64,000 nt of DNA. It comes from Mactra quadrangularis (taxonomy: Eukaryota; Mollusca; Bivalvia; Venerida; Mactridae). The stretch lies in contig CM046298.1 in the NCBI GenBank assembly GCA_025267735.1, forward strand, positions 27,287,866 through 27,351,865. Direction: 5' to 3'. Below are positions 13,601-24,868 of this stretch, piece after piece (the first letter of the stretch is position 1; each line of letters opens with the position of its first letter). Both the position numbers and the translations under genes were made by a program. The notes under the pieces are model-generated. The model worked only from the letters and a program-made list of their open reading frames with translations. It searched no databases and had not been told where the DNA came from.

Positions 13601-13848
13601 CTAATCAATTAATTCCCCAAATGATGAGTCAACCACTAGCTGCTCCTGAACTTCATAGTGACCTTGTTTGCAAATGTACAGAACAATGCTCTGACGATTG
13701 TATATGTTATAGTCATGAGCAACCATGTACACTTGCTTGCCAATGTAAAGGTAATATTGATGGCAAAGAATCTGAGTTATGTTTAAATATATTTACATCT
13801 CTTGCAAGTGCATTAGATGATAGTATAAATGACAATTTTGATGAATAA
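10570..13848 (+). CDS. Academ-type transposase with XPG/FEN1-like nuclease and Cys8 cluster
   Basis: This is probably the main transposition protein of the element. The open frame runs from a GTG at 10570, but bases before 10658 look intronic (acceptor AG at 10656-10657). The first in-frame ATG is at 10885, so the true N-terminus lies in an unseen upstream exon. Residue numbers count from 10570. The N-terminal part has VVFDMGLLSKALEI (D153), a GGMHFLMNVF block, FWDDYL (D312/D313) and YILEATENK (E402), followed by SSGGIIGLT. I infer a DDE-type triad from these. The XPG/FEN1-like module spans about 643-905: IDCILFDAM (D645, D650), VVFDNY (D695), QDEADSRLL (E798, D800), SPDTDELIL (D824, D826) and TGCDTVSSFYGVGKK (D887 plus an H3TH-like turn). 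These match all FEN1 metal-binding acid positions. A C-terminal C-x-C-x3-C-x3-C-x-C-x6-C-x3-C-x-C cluster lies at about 1033-1061. The frame has no internal stops or frameshifts. A candidate AATAAA is at 14301. Confidence 0.85.
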   Translation: MKSQILALFSVQLGCLTHTYWLIIFNLFTGQSLTAVLHYTKPSIRPSPTLSPPLNERELNPQEPKQAEILRLKELLYNFGRCSEFCEDLNVCSPWTVFQSHVQTDMLLDKCNIVFNPIIIAPPNNYNTVYTTLKRLKEQLNALNQNVCPVVFDMGLLSKALEIVWANPEEFEGVFPLEGGMHFLMNVFSAIGSLFGDAGLTSLLFESGVYAQATVGQIFAGKDFDRGLRALLLIDETLQRRFFINFKKWLSDCNPDVNDKLCNVLRQCAGSSYDSSLDDTEIYSFLQENIVSLVDKFRMKGREMSTTFRFWDDYLQHISSPLKMFIASSRHAFWDANMFSKYKLMPLMFASNRHTYSRYMTYLFFQMSRLPSDLLDAFEKGHFVAKLTTGSFNSVWYDYILEATENKTLKSSGGIIGLTYKENALAQWFLSRPLTAEYSLIFKNKNDGILSESYTMHHTESNNHKEAFNTDANSMLDLFDLESFIDPFSLSSPPQRLVNIATGVEPPIDIEYSLLNWYDTGKRLFDKFAIERFSIQDGSQNPNKSFYDPVTKSKVKTMSKSSSNVKTDSKSMPIDPEDMYFRLLSINSFKKVSLERVMSFENSTVPLSLFTNDGKMCTTKKSDFLDKLEALLPKESVETTVEGIDCILFDAMAIVQMLSLTKTHAKVTYFDMASTFWKLIIEKSTDIKIIHVVFDNYSADNSIKNLTRERRGQDIKSANVPTHLLPNMQILDWKRLLSNTNSKHEITCFLTKHATLYASQIAKNGKFVFVSGGFGYKTLKITNDSVSYITELYSDQDEADSRLLLHAKYSSLNGCKNIVIASPDTDELILMIHHFQSLCVKKIFFQTGRQQAHINRLRYIPVHLFPTVLTREQANILMTVYCMTGCDTVSSFYGVGKKNAFNIMMANAGNLQPLRHIGSQCSMSANAKQCSTYFVGLLYGSKSCNSLDRLRVEKAKSEKHVRPKKFPPTDDSFSLHMLRCLYQLIIWKGCLTGVQNLPSPTDYGYKLDPISNQLIPQMMSQPLAAPELHSDLVCKCTEQCSDDCICYSHEQPCTLACQCKGNIDGKESELCLNIFTSLASALDDSINDNFDE

Positions 13849-15288
13849 TATACTTCATAATATCATTTAGGAAGATATTTGCAAGGTGTATAATGCTATT
13901 ACTGACTGATTTTCCAAATAACTTTCAAAATAAGTAAAAACCTTATGGTATCAAGGTTCAATGGCCTCAATGTATATGGTACATGCTGAAACATGTATAT
14001 TGTCAAAATATATCATTGGATAAAGTTTAAAAACTTTAAGTCATTCAGATTAACAGCATAATGTTTTGTATTAGTTACAATAACTGTTTAGTTGTGTATT
14101 TATAAACAATATATTTGAGCTTTCCACTATGATATATAAAATGTTACTACAGTAGAGTATGAGTACATAGTACAATGATAATATATGTTTTTAATAACTG
14201 AGTTTTATTAGCTTTGTTGTATTTTTTTTCAAATTGTTTTATCAATGTTTAGTTTATTACATATGTTATTATTGAAACCTTCATATTGTTATTGAAATGA
14301 AATAAAGTGACGAAATTTATTATAAGTTTTGCCATTGTTTTTCTTTTATAAGTTGGTATATGTTCATTTGCTAAGATTAGACACTTTTAAAATGATATTG
14401 ACCTTGAAAAAACCAGACCCTCTAGTTTGACGAACATAGTGTATAATAGCAGCTGTGTACAACAATTTAGTAAGTCAATAAGTGTACAATTTAAAATGAC
14501 ACATTTGGCATTATGATGGGAAAATCGTGTTTTTCTGAAAAGCAAAAATTACCCCACCCACTTTCTCTAAGTTAAGTAACATATACATGTACTTATAAAT
14601 TTTAGAATTAGAACTTAATTATCCTTTATTTAGCTAGAATTTTCAACATAAAATCATTATACATCAAAAAGTAATTAAATCCTCCTAAACATGAAATTTG
14701 AAAGAACTGACTCCTGCAAATTCATTGAATTGTAGATCGTTACAAGAACAGAAAATATAGTTCTCAGGATAATTTGGGGTATACAGCAAAAGTTCTTAAA
14801 AATTATTCAATTTTAATTTTTTCCTTCCTGTTTCTTCAATTCTATCTATTTGAGAGCATTTAATACAAGAAAACCGTGAAAAAGGCTAAAAATCTAATAA
14901 GCCCTAATTGCTCAATTTCACCATATGAAATTACCCCACCCACTTTTTTCATGATATACACTACATTTCAGCGGTAAAAGTATGTTCCAACCACTAAATT
15001 TAATTCCTACATTGACTTTGCATTGCAACAAGTAAAGTATACAAGATATTTCACCAATTGAGTTTCCCTACAACTTTTGAAATCTAAAATAGCCTGAAAA
15101 AAATAAGCAAAAAAAGGCTAATTTTGGCAAAATATTTTTCCATATTTCGGTAAATATAGGTTTTTAGGTAAAAAATGTTATTTATCTATAAAGTCAATCT
15201 GATTCCAATATTTGGAGACCATTTAGGGATATTTATATGGAATTTGGAATAGTAGAGGTGCAAAACACCTCCAAATAAGCTTTTCCAG
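13849..15288 (+). other. 3' untranslated and 3' internal region of the transposon
   Basis: AT-rich and without a coding frame. A candidate polyadenylation signal AATAAA lies at 14301. The phrase ATTACCCCACCCACTTT occurs twice (about 14549 and 14931), possibly subterminal protein-binding sites. Confidence 0.55.
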
Positions 15289-15476
15289 AAAATTTGGCGG
15301 CCATCTTGGACGCCATCTTGGATTTCCGGGTCCGCACCAAGGTACTGCAAAAATGCCTATCAGTTCCATATACTTGAGACATCAACAAAGATTTTGGTAT
15401 ATAACATCTTGTGTTCTACTCCGTGGACCACCTATTCCTTAATTAAGCCACTTTTGAGCCAATTGTCACTCTACTA
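15289..15476 (-). repeat. Right terminal inverted repeat of the Academ-type element
   Basis: The inverse of 9282-9460, ending GCCAATTGTCACTCTACTA. It keeps the two GCCATCTT motifs (AAGATGGC on the other strand), GGTCCGCACCAA and the TTGGTATATAAC block. The CTA duplication follows at 15477-15479. Confidence 0.9.
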
Positions 15477-16175
15477 CTAATGTGACGTCACCGGGTGACA
15501 ATCCGTAATGTCACCCTCTGGACATCACCTATCGCCCCCCCTTGACATCACCTATCGGCCTGCTTAAAATGATGAGAGACTACTGCGTTGGAGTTTGCTA
15601 ATACCCGGACTCAATGTTTTAACCATTCAATTTGAGTGACCTCCCTTGCGCAGACGCTTGCTTTCTACGAAACAACAAACTAAACGGTGTTCGTTTGTTT
15701 GTTTGTTGACTTTAACGCCGTAGTCGTATATTGATTTGTTTGTTTGTTGGGTTTAACGCCGTAGCAACACATTGTATATAGGTCATATAACGGCGGTCAG
15801 TCAACCTACTCACTCCTGGAAAGGCTAAATATCTGGATTTAGCTGTTAACCAGCTACTAAGCGCATACTTTCGTCAGTGACTGACAACTGCCCTACATAA
15901 TTAAAAATCATTGGTAGGAGGGAGAATGGCCGTAGAAATAATTTCATGGCCAAGCTCCACGAAAGTAAAATGTAAAACAGATAAAATTAAACGGTTTGTG
16001 CTTATTGTATTGTCAACAATTTCTAATTTTAGTTGTTCAGTATAATAAAATAGATATCGCATTCTACAAGAAATGTCAACATCGGCTAAGGCTAAGATTG
16101 ACATTACTTGTCTCGGGTGAACAATCCGTTCGATCACCCTCTGTAGGATGTGATATTTATATATTATATCAACAC
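15477..16175 (+). repeat. Right part of the dispersed repeat split by the transposon
   Basis: It matches 17637-18030 and 45672-45990: TGACGTCACCGGGTGACAAT, AATGTCACCCTCTGGACATC, CTGCGTTGGAGTTTGCTAAT and GCGCAGACGCTTGCTTT. It ends in CACCCTCTGTAGGATGT. A SINE-like fragment interrupts it. The short stem GGGTGACA...TGTCACCC near its start recurs in altered form near its end. No coding function is apparent. Confidence 0.75.
15690..15960 (+). repeat. SINE-like fragment inserted in the dispersed repeat
   Basis: It contains GTTTGTTTGTTGGGTTTAAC, CGCCGTAGCAACACA and the block shared inversely with 1735-1865. The copy of the host repeat at 17605-18040 lacks it, so it is an insertion. The TTTAACGCCGTAG phrase is present twice, suggesting a local duplication. 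Confidence 0.6.
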
Positions 16176-16337
16176 ATTAATCAAAGAGATGCTAGTCACA
16201 AACCTATTAGTGCAGTAGCTACATGTACATCACTGTTGCGTGTATATGCTCAGTAAGCAACAGAAATGTATATTTGAAACAATTCCCCCTTTGTTATTTG
16301 CGACGACGTTAAATTGTTACCCTAAAGGAACAAATAC

Positions 16338-16430
16338 GATATATCGCGGGCTTAGCGCAAAATGGTCTTAACTCGCTCTTTTTATACATATATAGAGTTA
16401 CGACCGTTTTGCGCTAAGCTCGCGATATCT
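16338..16430. repeat. Hairpin-forming inverted repeat, about 36-bp arms
   Basis: Left arm GATATATCGCGGGCTTAGCG, continuing through CAAAATGGTCTTAACTC, pairs with GAGTTACGACCGTTTTGCGC followed by TAAGCTCGCGATATC. The spacer is about 20 bp and the arms have a few mismatches. It looks like a minimal foldback element. No target duplication was identified. Confidence 0.75.
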
Positions 16431-16444
16431 ATTACTTACAATTC

Positions 16445-17003
16445 ACAGTCAAATGTCAATGGCGTATCCTCCTCATTCATTGTAGATTTATCAATATCCT
16501 GAAATGTGTCAACAAAGAACTATGATCTATCACCATGTTAATAATTTATAATAAACCATCATCAAAGCACACTTACTTCTGCTTTCATAGACTAACTCCA
16601 TATATAACTTATAAGTCACTTTTGTATTGCATCCAAGTAAAATCACTACGAGCTAAACTTTACATCTTCTATAAAGAAATGAGTAGAGGCTGAGTCATCA
16701 AAGACCAGAACCGATGGTTAGAAACATTCAATGATCCGCAACTAAACTATTGAATGAAACATAGGAATCACAAACAAAATCTCACGCTCTATTCTGAATC
16801 ACTATTCCTAATATCAAACATCCACATGTTATTTCCAATAGGAAACCATCACAAAAACATAATCCAATATTTTCCAATATGAAGTCCCAGTTTGTTATTT
16901 AATAATTGAATAGAGTTATCTATATCAATTGCAAAGTGCGTTATAAAAGAAGAATGACTAAATTGATTCTATATTATTCAGTTATCTTACAATACACCGT
17001 TTT
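16445..17003. other. AT-rich intergenic DNA, no gene seen
   Basis: Nothing is supported here. The last 100 bp may extend the repeat copy that follows (similar to 1430-1521). Confidence 0.4.
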
Positions 17004-17125
17004 AGGCGGTTAGAACATATTGAAGCATTGCCTCCTAGATTAATATTTTACGATGATTTCATTCATTGAACTATTAGAGAAGAATTGGCGAATTTCTTCT
17101 CCAAACGGTCATCAAAGAGACTTAT
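17004..17125 (+). repeat. Dispersed repeat copy (partner at 1522-1655)
   Basis: It shares GAACATATTG, CATTGCCT, GATGATTTCATTC and GCGAATTTCTTC.CCAAAC with 1522-1655. Diverged. Confidence 0.55.
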
Positions 17126-17163
17126 GCTTATGATTTACGGAAACAACATTGAACCTATTTGAG

Positions 17164-17587
17164 CACTGTCTTATTTGAATATATGGAATGTATCATTTAA
17201 TATGGAATTCACTATTTATAGACATAAGACTACATGTAGCCCCTTTAACCTTTATAAACATGAGACTTCATGTAGCCCTTTTACAAATATGAAACTAAAT
17301 GTATCACATGTGTTGGGACATCTTCACTAAGGATTAAACACTAAAATCCAGTCCAAATTTAGTTCATGCGCCGCATGGACAAAATCCACTATATACAGTC
17401 TCTATCAACCAATAACTAGTATAATGAACTAGAATGGACATTTTGTTCATGCGCGGCATGAACAAAATTTGAAATCTACAATACTAATAGGCTACATACA
17501 GTCTATTATGTTGAACAAAATGAACTGTACAGTGAGTATAGTGAATTCCATATTAAATGATACATTCCATATTCAAATAAGACAGTG
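17164..17587. mobile_element. MITE with about 55-bp terminal inverted repeats
   Basis: The left end CACTGTCTTATTTGAATAT, continuing through GGAATGTATCATTTAATATG and GAATTCACTAT, is mirrored at 17536-17587. It is 424 bp long and non-coding. Inside are two near-palindromes, GTTCATGCGCCGCATGGAC and GTTCATGCGCGGCATGAAC, again mutually inverted in context. No clear target duplication was found. Confidence 0.8.
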
Positions 17588-17604
17588 TTTTTATTTTATT
17601 ATAC

Positions 17605-18040
17605 CTCACGTGATCCGTTTACTATATAGCCTAATGTGACGTCACCGAGTGACAATCCATAATGTCACCCTCTGGACATCACATATCAGCCCGCTTGACA
17701 TCACCTATTGGCTCACTTAAAAAGATTGGAGGCTACTGCGTTGCAGTTTGCTAATAACCTGACCCCAGTATTAAGCCATTCAATTTGAGTAATCTCCCTT
17801 GTGCAGACGCTTGCTTTTTACGACACAACAAACTTAACGGTGTAAAAATGTCTTCAAAATCAGAAGCAAATAAAACAAATAAAATCACAATCGGTTTGTG
17901 CCTATCGAATCGTTAACAATTTCTGAATTTTGTTGTTCGGTATTATAAATTATAGCCTCGGTTTACATTACTTGTCTTGTGTGAACATTCCGTTCTATCA
18001 CCCTCTGTAGGATGTAACATTTATATATTGGCAACATGTA
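17605..18040 (+). repeat. Uninterrupted copy of the dispersed repeat (empty transposon site)
   Basis: It begins TTATTATACCTCACGTGAT and passes through ACTATATAGCCTAATGTGAC without the 6.2-kb transposon, giving the reference empty site. It ends near CACCCTCTGTAGGATGTAAC. It also lacks the SINE-like fragment present at 15690-15960. Confidence 0.75.
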
Positions 18041-20774
18041 TAGACGTTCAAATAGTGGCACCTCTATTGTTCATGGGTTGCATTGCTTGCAAAAGTATGA
18101 CGTTTTGTAATTGCTGACGCATTGCATACACAAACACATTGCATACTGGATCAATGTATCATTTACTTTAAACCTTGTTTCTTTCATAATGATGTTGTAC
18201 AAATACGAACACGTCCATCATTGTTTGCAAAATGGTACGTCGTAATGAAAATAATTGTACGCTGAAATAAAATTGTGTTTGTTGAAGTTAATTTTGCATT
18301 TTTGTATAAATGACGTTTGGTTCCTTTAAAAAATTGTAATTGACAATTTCACAAAACATAAATTAAGTAAAATAAACTGTGTAATAGTTATGTTTGATTT
18401 CAAACACTTCCTATTGTCCTATCGAACAAAAACATTTTTTGCTAGTAGTCTATTTAATAAAGTAAAGATTGAAAGAGAAAATGAAAACACGTGTTTGCCT
18501 AGTCGATCCGGAAATTGTGTCGTGAGAATTCATCTTAAATAAAAATCATTACATACAGACAATCAATGGAATAAGATGATCTAAATATATCTAGGAAATA
18601 TAACACGGTGGTATCAAGCGGTTTGTAGAAAGCTGCTTAAAGATCAGATAGGGAGTAAAGACAAATGCGCGAACATTGACGTCCTTTTTATCATTAGGGA
18701 TACAAAGAACAACAGACTCTGTTGTGCGATTTGCGAGTGACGCATAAATAGAACTGTACAAGTATATGAAAAATGAGTTGACTTATCTAGGTAAAAATGT
18801 ATCGTAATAAAAAACTTAGATTCTCCAGAAATACATTGAACTTGAATCTGTTGACAGTATGAGAAACTCGGTAGAACTGAATCATCTACTAAAAATACCC
18901 ATGCATTATCATGGTGTATTTAAACCTGAAAACCGATTTGTGCCGTACGATGTCCGTGAGGAAAAATGTACTCTGCTATACGTTGTAACACAGAGTACTA
19001 AAGTTGTCAATGATTAGCCAGTGTGTTTAACGATATTTCCATTCAGATTTGTTGAGAAAATTTGAAAAAAAACAACAATATTAAATAACTGTTTTCCGGC
19101 GGGCAAACCACATCATTGTAGTAGAGCTGTTGATCAGTTACTTATTGCGAATTTAAAGTGAATAATCGAAGAGCACTTTTCATAACATCTAAACACTTTA
19201 TTATTTAGTATATTGAGTTACATCTACCAGTTTAAAAAGTATTGTATGAAGAATTCTACAGTGATATATCATGATGTCTCACGATATTGTGTATTAAATC
19301 TTGGGTCATTTGGTACACGTCAGATATCTTGGTGTATTAAGATCAGAAGGCTATAATATTGATTAGGATATTCAATCTTCTATTCACATCCAACTCTGTT
19401 GAATACTGCCAAAAAGATAGTCACTCTGTAGAACCTTGTTCACCGAAATCAATGGGTCAGAAATATAGAGAGTACTTTTGTATTTTTTCCGATGACTTGT
19501 TTGAAATATAAGTTTTTGTCTGTTTGTTTTGGTTTTACGGCGCACCAACACAGAAAGGTCATATCGCGCAAGTTTTTTTTTCTATTTTCAATGTTACATT
19601 TACATGTTTGCATGTAAGGCACTAGGAAGTTGTTAGACAATATATCATTTTCAAATTTACATAAGTCTTCAAATGATGCAAGCCGACAAAACAAGTTGAA
19701 CATTCAGTTATGAACATTTCATACAGTGTTAAAGGATGCTATTAGACAATATATTTTGTAACCAAATTAAAGTGATAGAATCAACGTATACTGCAATTTG
19801 CCCTCTGCAGTGTGATTCTGCATAACAGCCAAATTAAATTAATGTATGCAAATAGAAAGCCAGTCTGATTAAAACCCGATCTAAAATTTTCCACTCGCCT
19901 ACTCGCTAATTTAGATCTGGCCGTTTTCTTACGAGGGTCACGTTCAGGTGACCTTTTCTCACTATAATATTCATGATGATATCGTTATGTAAAGTAACTT
20001 GTTTACATCGTCTATGTCACACAATTTGATAGAGCCATCCAATCGCAGACAGTGAACAATACCGCTGTCAAATCAGCTCGCAAACCTTTGTCTATAAAAT
20101 AGAAATTACGAAATCAAAATGATATTGATAGTGTTTCGTCTAGATGAAAGCTACGCATTGATTGGTCGACATAAAGGTCATCTCGACGTGACACCCCATG
20201 CAAACCTTAGAGAGCCTGTACGACAACGCTCTACATATCTGTTTACGGAGATTGATAGAAAGCAAATAGACGGGATCAGGAATGAACCGTATAATAAAAC
20301 CCTGTTAAAATAGTCGAGACACGATTAAGAGATAATGAATTGTATTAGACCATTTCGTATTGATATTCAATATGTTAACTGATCTAAGTGTTTACAAATT
20401 ATATAATTATCATTGCAACAATTTTTAACTGCCCAGACTTGCACAGCTTCCCACTGGAGTTTATTTATACTAGAAACTTTAACGACGTCTACATGAACTA
20501 TAAATTATTCCAGCTGTATATGGATACCCAGGAGAATTTTACAAATTGCAAGACATTAACATTGATTGGGATTAATCTGATACAATTAGTATAGTTCATG
20601 ATGCTTTATGGCACTTTTCGGCATACATTCGGTCAATGTTCGAGTGTTTGTCAACCACACATTAGACTCAACTCAGACTTGGATACTTGGACATCAACAC
20701 CTGACCAAATACGGGAAGATGGTTGTATGTGGTACAGACAATGTACTATGTATGAACTAACTATTCCATGACCT
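18041..20774. other. AT-rich intergenic DNA, no gene seen
   Basis: No gene is supported. A SINE-like scrap lies near 19510-19570 (GTTTGTTTTGGTTTTACGGC followed by GCACCAACACA). 20330-20500 weakly resembles 2400-2570 (CTAAGTGTTTA, ACGACGTCTACAT). An open frame at 20119-20313 has no supporting feature. Confidence 0.4.
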
Positions 20775-21913
20775 AACTCCATTCCGTAGCTTTAGCCTCT
20801 GCTCATAGGATTGCCTTATTTTACGGAACTTTTTACAAGGTTTTCTAGAGTTACTGAATTTCTGTAACTTTAGCGTTTCCTCATAGGGTTGCTTAGTGTA
20901 ACGGAACTACCGTAAACTTTACCCTTGCAAAACAGGGTTGTCAAGTGACAGAATTTTCATAACTTCAGCCTCTCCTCATAGGGTTGTCTAGTGTAACGGT
21001 ACTTCCGTTATTTTAGCCTTACCTCATGAGGTTGTCCAGTGTTTCGGAACTTAAGCCTCTCCCGATAGGGTTGCCTAGTGTTTCTAAGTTCCGTAGGTGT
21101 AGCCTCGACTAAAATGGGTTGTCAAGTGTAAATTTAGCTTTAAAGGGTTGGCTTATGTGCCAAACTTCCGTAACTATAGGCTCGCCTAATAGGGTTGTAC
21201 AGTATTATAGAACTTCCGTAACTTTATCCTCGTTATATCGGGATGTCTAGTGTTACGGTATTTCCGAAATTAACTTGCCTCTTAGGGTTGTCTAGTATTA
21301 CGGAACTTCAGCCTCTCCTTATGGAAATGTCTAGTGTAACGGAACTTCCGTAACTAAAGCCTCTCCTTATAGAGATGTCTAGTGTAACGGAACTTCCGTA
21401 ACTTTAGCCTTGCTCTGCATAGGGTTGTCTAGTGTTACAGAACTTCCGTAACTTTAGCCTCTCCTTATAGGAATGTCTAGTGTAACGGAACTTCCGTAAC
21501 TTTAGCCTTGCCTCATAGAGTTGTCTAATGTAAAGGAACTTCCGTAACTTTAGCCTTGCTCTTCATAGGGTTGTCTAGTGTTACGGAACTTCCGTAACTT
21601 AAGCCTCTCCTTATAGGAATGTCTAGTGTAACGGAACTTTTGTTACTTTAGCCTTGCCTCAAAGAGTTGTCTAATGTAAAGAATTTCCGTAACTTTAGCC
21701 TCTCCGTATAGGGTTGTCTAGTGTTACGGAACTTCCGTAACTTAGCCTTGCTCCTCATAGGGTTGTCTAGTGTTACTGAACTTCCGTAACTTTAGCCTCT
21801 CCTTATAGGAATGTCTAGTGTAACGGAACTTCCGTAACTTTAGCCTCTCCTTATAGGAATGTCTAGTGTAACGGAACTTCCGTAACTTTAGCCTTGCCTC
21901 ATAGAGTTGTCTA
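20775..21913. repeat. 48-bp minisatellite, left block
   Basis: Tandem units of about 48 bp have the core GTCTAGTGTAACGGAACTTC followed by CGTAACTTTAGCCT. Each unit carries the odd palindrome TTACGGAA-C-TTCCGTAA or a variant. Left-edge units are degenerate and inner ones are more regular. The array is cut by the LTR element at 21914 and resumes at 27001. Units translate on the minus strand as a 16-residue basic repeat, which I treat as an artefact. Confidence 0.9.
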
Positions 21914-22188
21914 TGTAACATAATAGAACATAGTCCATATAGTTTCTACCAAGTTTATTTGTTCTACTAAACATATATGTTACAGCACCCAACACTCAGC
22001 CAGGTATTCCCACTCAGTGCTACTCACAGCTGAGTGTCTAGGAACAACCTTCCTCTCTGGCTGGTAAACTTAAAACTCTCCCAACTATCCAACTTGATAG
22101 TTGTAATATTGGCCCGTCTCAACTTGACCACTGATAATTGATAAGGGTGGACCGTGTTGTTTGGTTAGTGATATAGTATTATATCACA
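21914..22188 (-). repeat. 3' LTR (minus orientation)
   Basis: On the minus strand it starts TGTGATATAATACTATATCA, a near-palindrome, and ends GTTACA, giving the usual TG...CA ends. An AATAAA within GAACAAATAAACTTGG on the minus strand is a candidate polyadenylation signal. Confidence 0.9.
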
Positions 22189-22205
22189 CCACTCATTTTC
22201 CTCTA
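22189..22205 (-). other. Polypurine tract before the 3' LTR
   Basis: On the minus strand the bases just before the LTR are AGAGGAAAATGAGTGG. This purine-rich run is the expected primer site for plus-strand synthesis and supports the minus orientation. Confidence 0.7.
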
Positions 22206-24868
22206 CATTTTTTTTTGAATTTCCTGGCTAAGTGTTGTGGCACATAAAACATTACAAAACCAATACATGATATCAAATACATAATTATAAAACACGTTAT
22301 ATCTAAAACATTAATCTTTTGAACTTTCGATAATAAATACTTCAAATTGCAAATTAGATAGTTAATTTTGTTATGTACAGTATTAAAGTGTCAGGGATTC
22401 TTTGAATGAATCGAATCAATAAACTATATTAAACTATATACTGTAAATGTCTGTACACATGCTCATTCAAGTCCAATAACTAATTTTTGATATGATTGAA
22501 CTCCTATATAACGTCTCAAAATTACACATCGTTGGTTGAAACAAATAATCGTTAAAACTTCCAATTCCTATGTTAAACTTAAATGTCTATAACTTATTTG
22601 AATGTAAACAGTTAAAATTTGGATATAACACACGATTTTTAAAACTTGCTTAAAAGTAATGAAGGTGTATTCTTTAACTTGGCTCACGACGAATTTCGGT
22701 GACTGACAGCGCCCGGAAACCCTTTTTTGTGATAATCTGCAGGTGAAGTCCATCTGACATATCATCATTGAAAACTGTTTTCTATGACATATGTATATTG
22801 TTCACCATAACTCATATGTGCGGTTAGTTCCATTTTACTTAAATTCAATTATTGTTCAGTAGTTCATTTGTGAGGTATGGATGTATTCTTATTTGTAAAT
22901 GTTCAATCTATATTTGAAACAATCACTTGGCAATAAAAACAGTTCAGCTCAACATAATAGCGACATTTCTTTGTGATTATTCATCAGTTCATATGTCATC
23001 ATTTAGGCTTTGTTGATTCGTTTTGTCATGCCTCATCTGGACCACTAGAGTATAAACTGTCATTTTCATGGAAAGGGCAGTGGAGTTTGTTAACACTGTT
23101 CATCAAACCCATGCATACATTGCATAATCAACTGGCAATCAATTAATTTAAATTATACTTCAACAATGCGCTACATTCTAACATTTTACTAAACAAAGTA
23201 AATATTTACAACAATATAAAATCATTAAACCCAAGTATTAAATAATAATAACAATCCAATCGATAAAAGTTAATAAAATGTGATAAGACTATCTAAGTAT
23301 GTTTGCACTTGCACGACTGCACTAACAAGATCAATAAATTTACTAATAATTCTTATCTATGACCAATGGTCAACAATGAAAACTTTACTAAAACTGATCG
23401 CTAAACGCGCATCAACTTGTTCTCAACAATTGACAAATAAATGTCACAAGACTTAACCGTCTTAATTTGCATATAAGATTAATTCCTATCACTTTACATA
23501 GTCATTGTTAAAAGTGAAAATACACCAATGAAAATGAATTGTGTTACAACAGATAAACTCTGTTAGATTTATACTATATATAAATCAATATCAATGTCAT
23601 AGAAACATGATATCACGCGAAAACTCGCAAACCTTGGCATGATTGAATAAGACGCAACATGCACGCAACTACAAATAATAAAAATTATTGTCATTACTTT
23701 CATAGATAAACTAATAGCCTCTTTTACTCATGATCAATAATTCTTTGCGATATACTCGCAATTTATACCCATAAAATAATCTATACCCGTAAAAATAAGG
23801 ACCAGCGATATACTCGCATTTACGCCCTATAAGAATAATGTCCAGCGATATACTCGCAAGGACATTTACCATTAAATCTTTTCTCATAGAATATCTAGGC
23901 TCCGTTGCCTAGTACCTAACATTCTCAGTTTATATCAAACTGCATAAGGTATTTCGAAAGTACGACCTTATATAACAATTAGGCATCATTTCTTCTAATG
24001 CATGCTTTAAACTTTAATACTTGAACAAGACCACTCGTCTTTCTAATAGGTCATTGTACGTACATTTTAAAGGTTGTCATCATATGCAACACTATTGAAT
24101 CAATTGCTTGCATATAAAATTATTGTCTAGTGTTTCACGGTGACAAAAACATATTGCCGTACAGTGTTAGATTCTTTACTCAGCAGTGTTGCTATCTGCT
24201 ACCATTACGTAATCAAAAACATTTCCTTCCCTCCAATTACTTATATAGCAACAAAGTAAAACTTTTCAGTACTTTCGTTTTTGATTCTAACCTGCAATAT
24301 GTGTGTCCTACCATTACTACACTGCAATATGAATCGCAAACATTAGCATTGATGACAAGTCTAAAAATGTAAACCATGAGCCTCGTGTATCATCAAAATG
24401 TGTAATAAATTTTATCTACGAGACTAACCGTCCTAATAATATAAAACAATAATTTAAATATAAAAACACTCATTCAATAAGCGTATTTCTTTAACAAGAC
24501 TATTCAAAAGTGTTAAAACGAACGTATTACCACAAAGCAATGCTTACATTACATTACATTATCATGTACTTATTGGTTAACATGAAATTTAACCCAAATA
24601 CAGTGCGACTAAACAATAGTATTTTGTCACAATTACATATGGTTTACCTTAAATATTACTACTGATACATATGAATACTGCAATTAAAATACTAATTCGG
24701 ATTTTTTTTTTAGGCAACAATTGTATTTGACAACTTGCATCAGTTGTAGGTACCTGTTCAAACAGTGTACAAATTGTAGTTTAATGTAAATATTGTAAAT
24801 GATGATATAGCTAAATGAATGTGACTGTTGATTAACATGTTTACATAAACATCTGTCAATTTAATATA
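22206..24868 (-). other. 3' internal region of the LTR element, no pol domains seen
   Basis: About 2.7 kb where pol would be expected, but I see only short frames and AT-rich DNA. The 14-bp phrase GCGATATACTCGCA, itself a small stem (GCGA/TCGC), occurs three times between about 23745 and 23860. A deletion or replacement of pol is inferred. Confidence 0.6.

Larger units (their letters stand above)
9282..15476 (+). mobile_element. Academ-type (AcademX-like) DNA transposon, apparently complete
   Basis: A 6195-bp element bounded by long TIRs (9282-9460 and 15289-15476), both ending TAGTAGAGTGACAATTGGCT. It is flanked by CTA at 9279-9281 and 15477-15479. The related empty site at about 17635 reads ...TATATAGCCTAATGTGACG, with one CTA, which fixes the duplication at exactly 3 bp. 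One long plus-strand coding exon (10658-13848) carries an XPG/FEN1-like nuclease and a Cys8 cluster. From memory, Academ elements have short 3-4-bp duplications, long TIRs and this XPG plus Cys8 combination, so the assignment is strong but not database-checked. The open coding exon and clear ends suggest a fairly young, perhaps autonomous copy. Confidence 0.85.
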
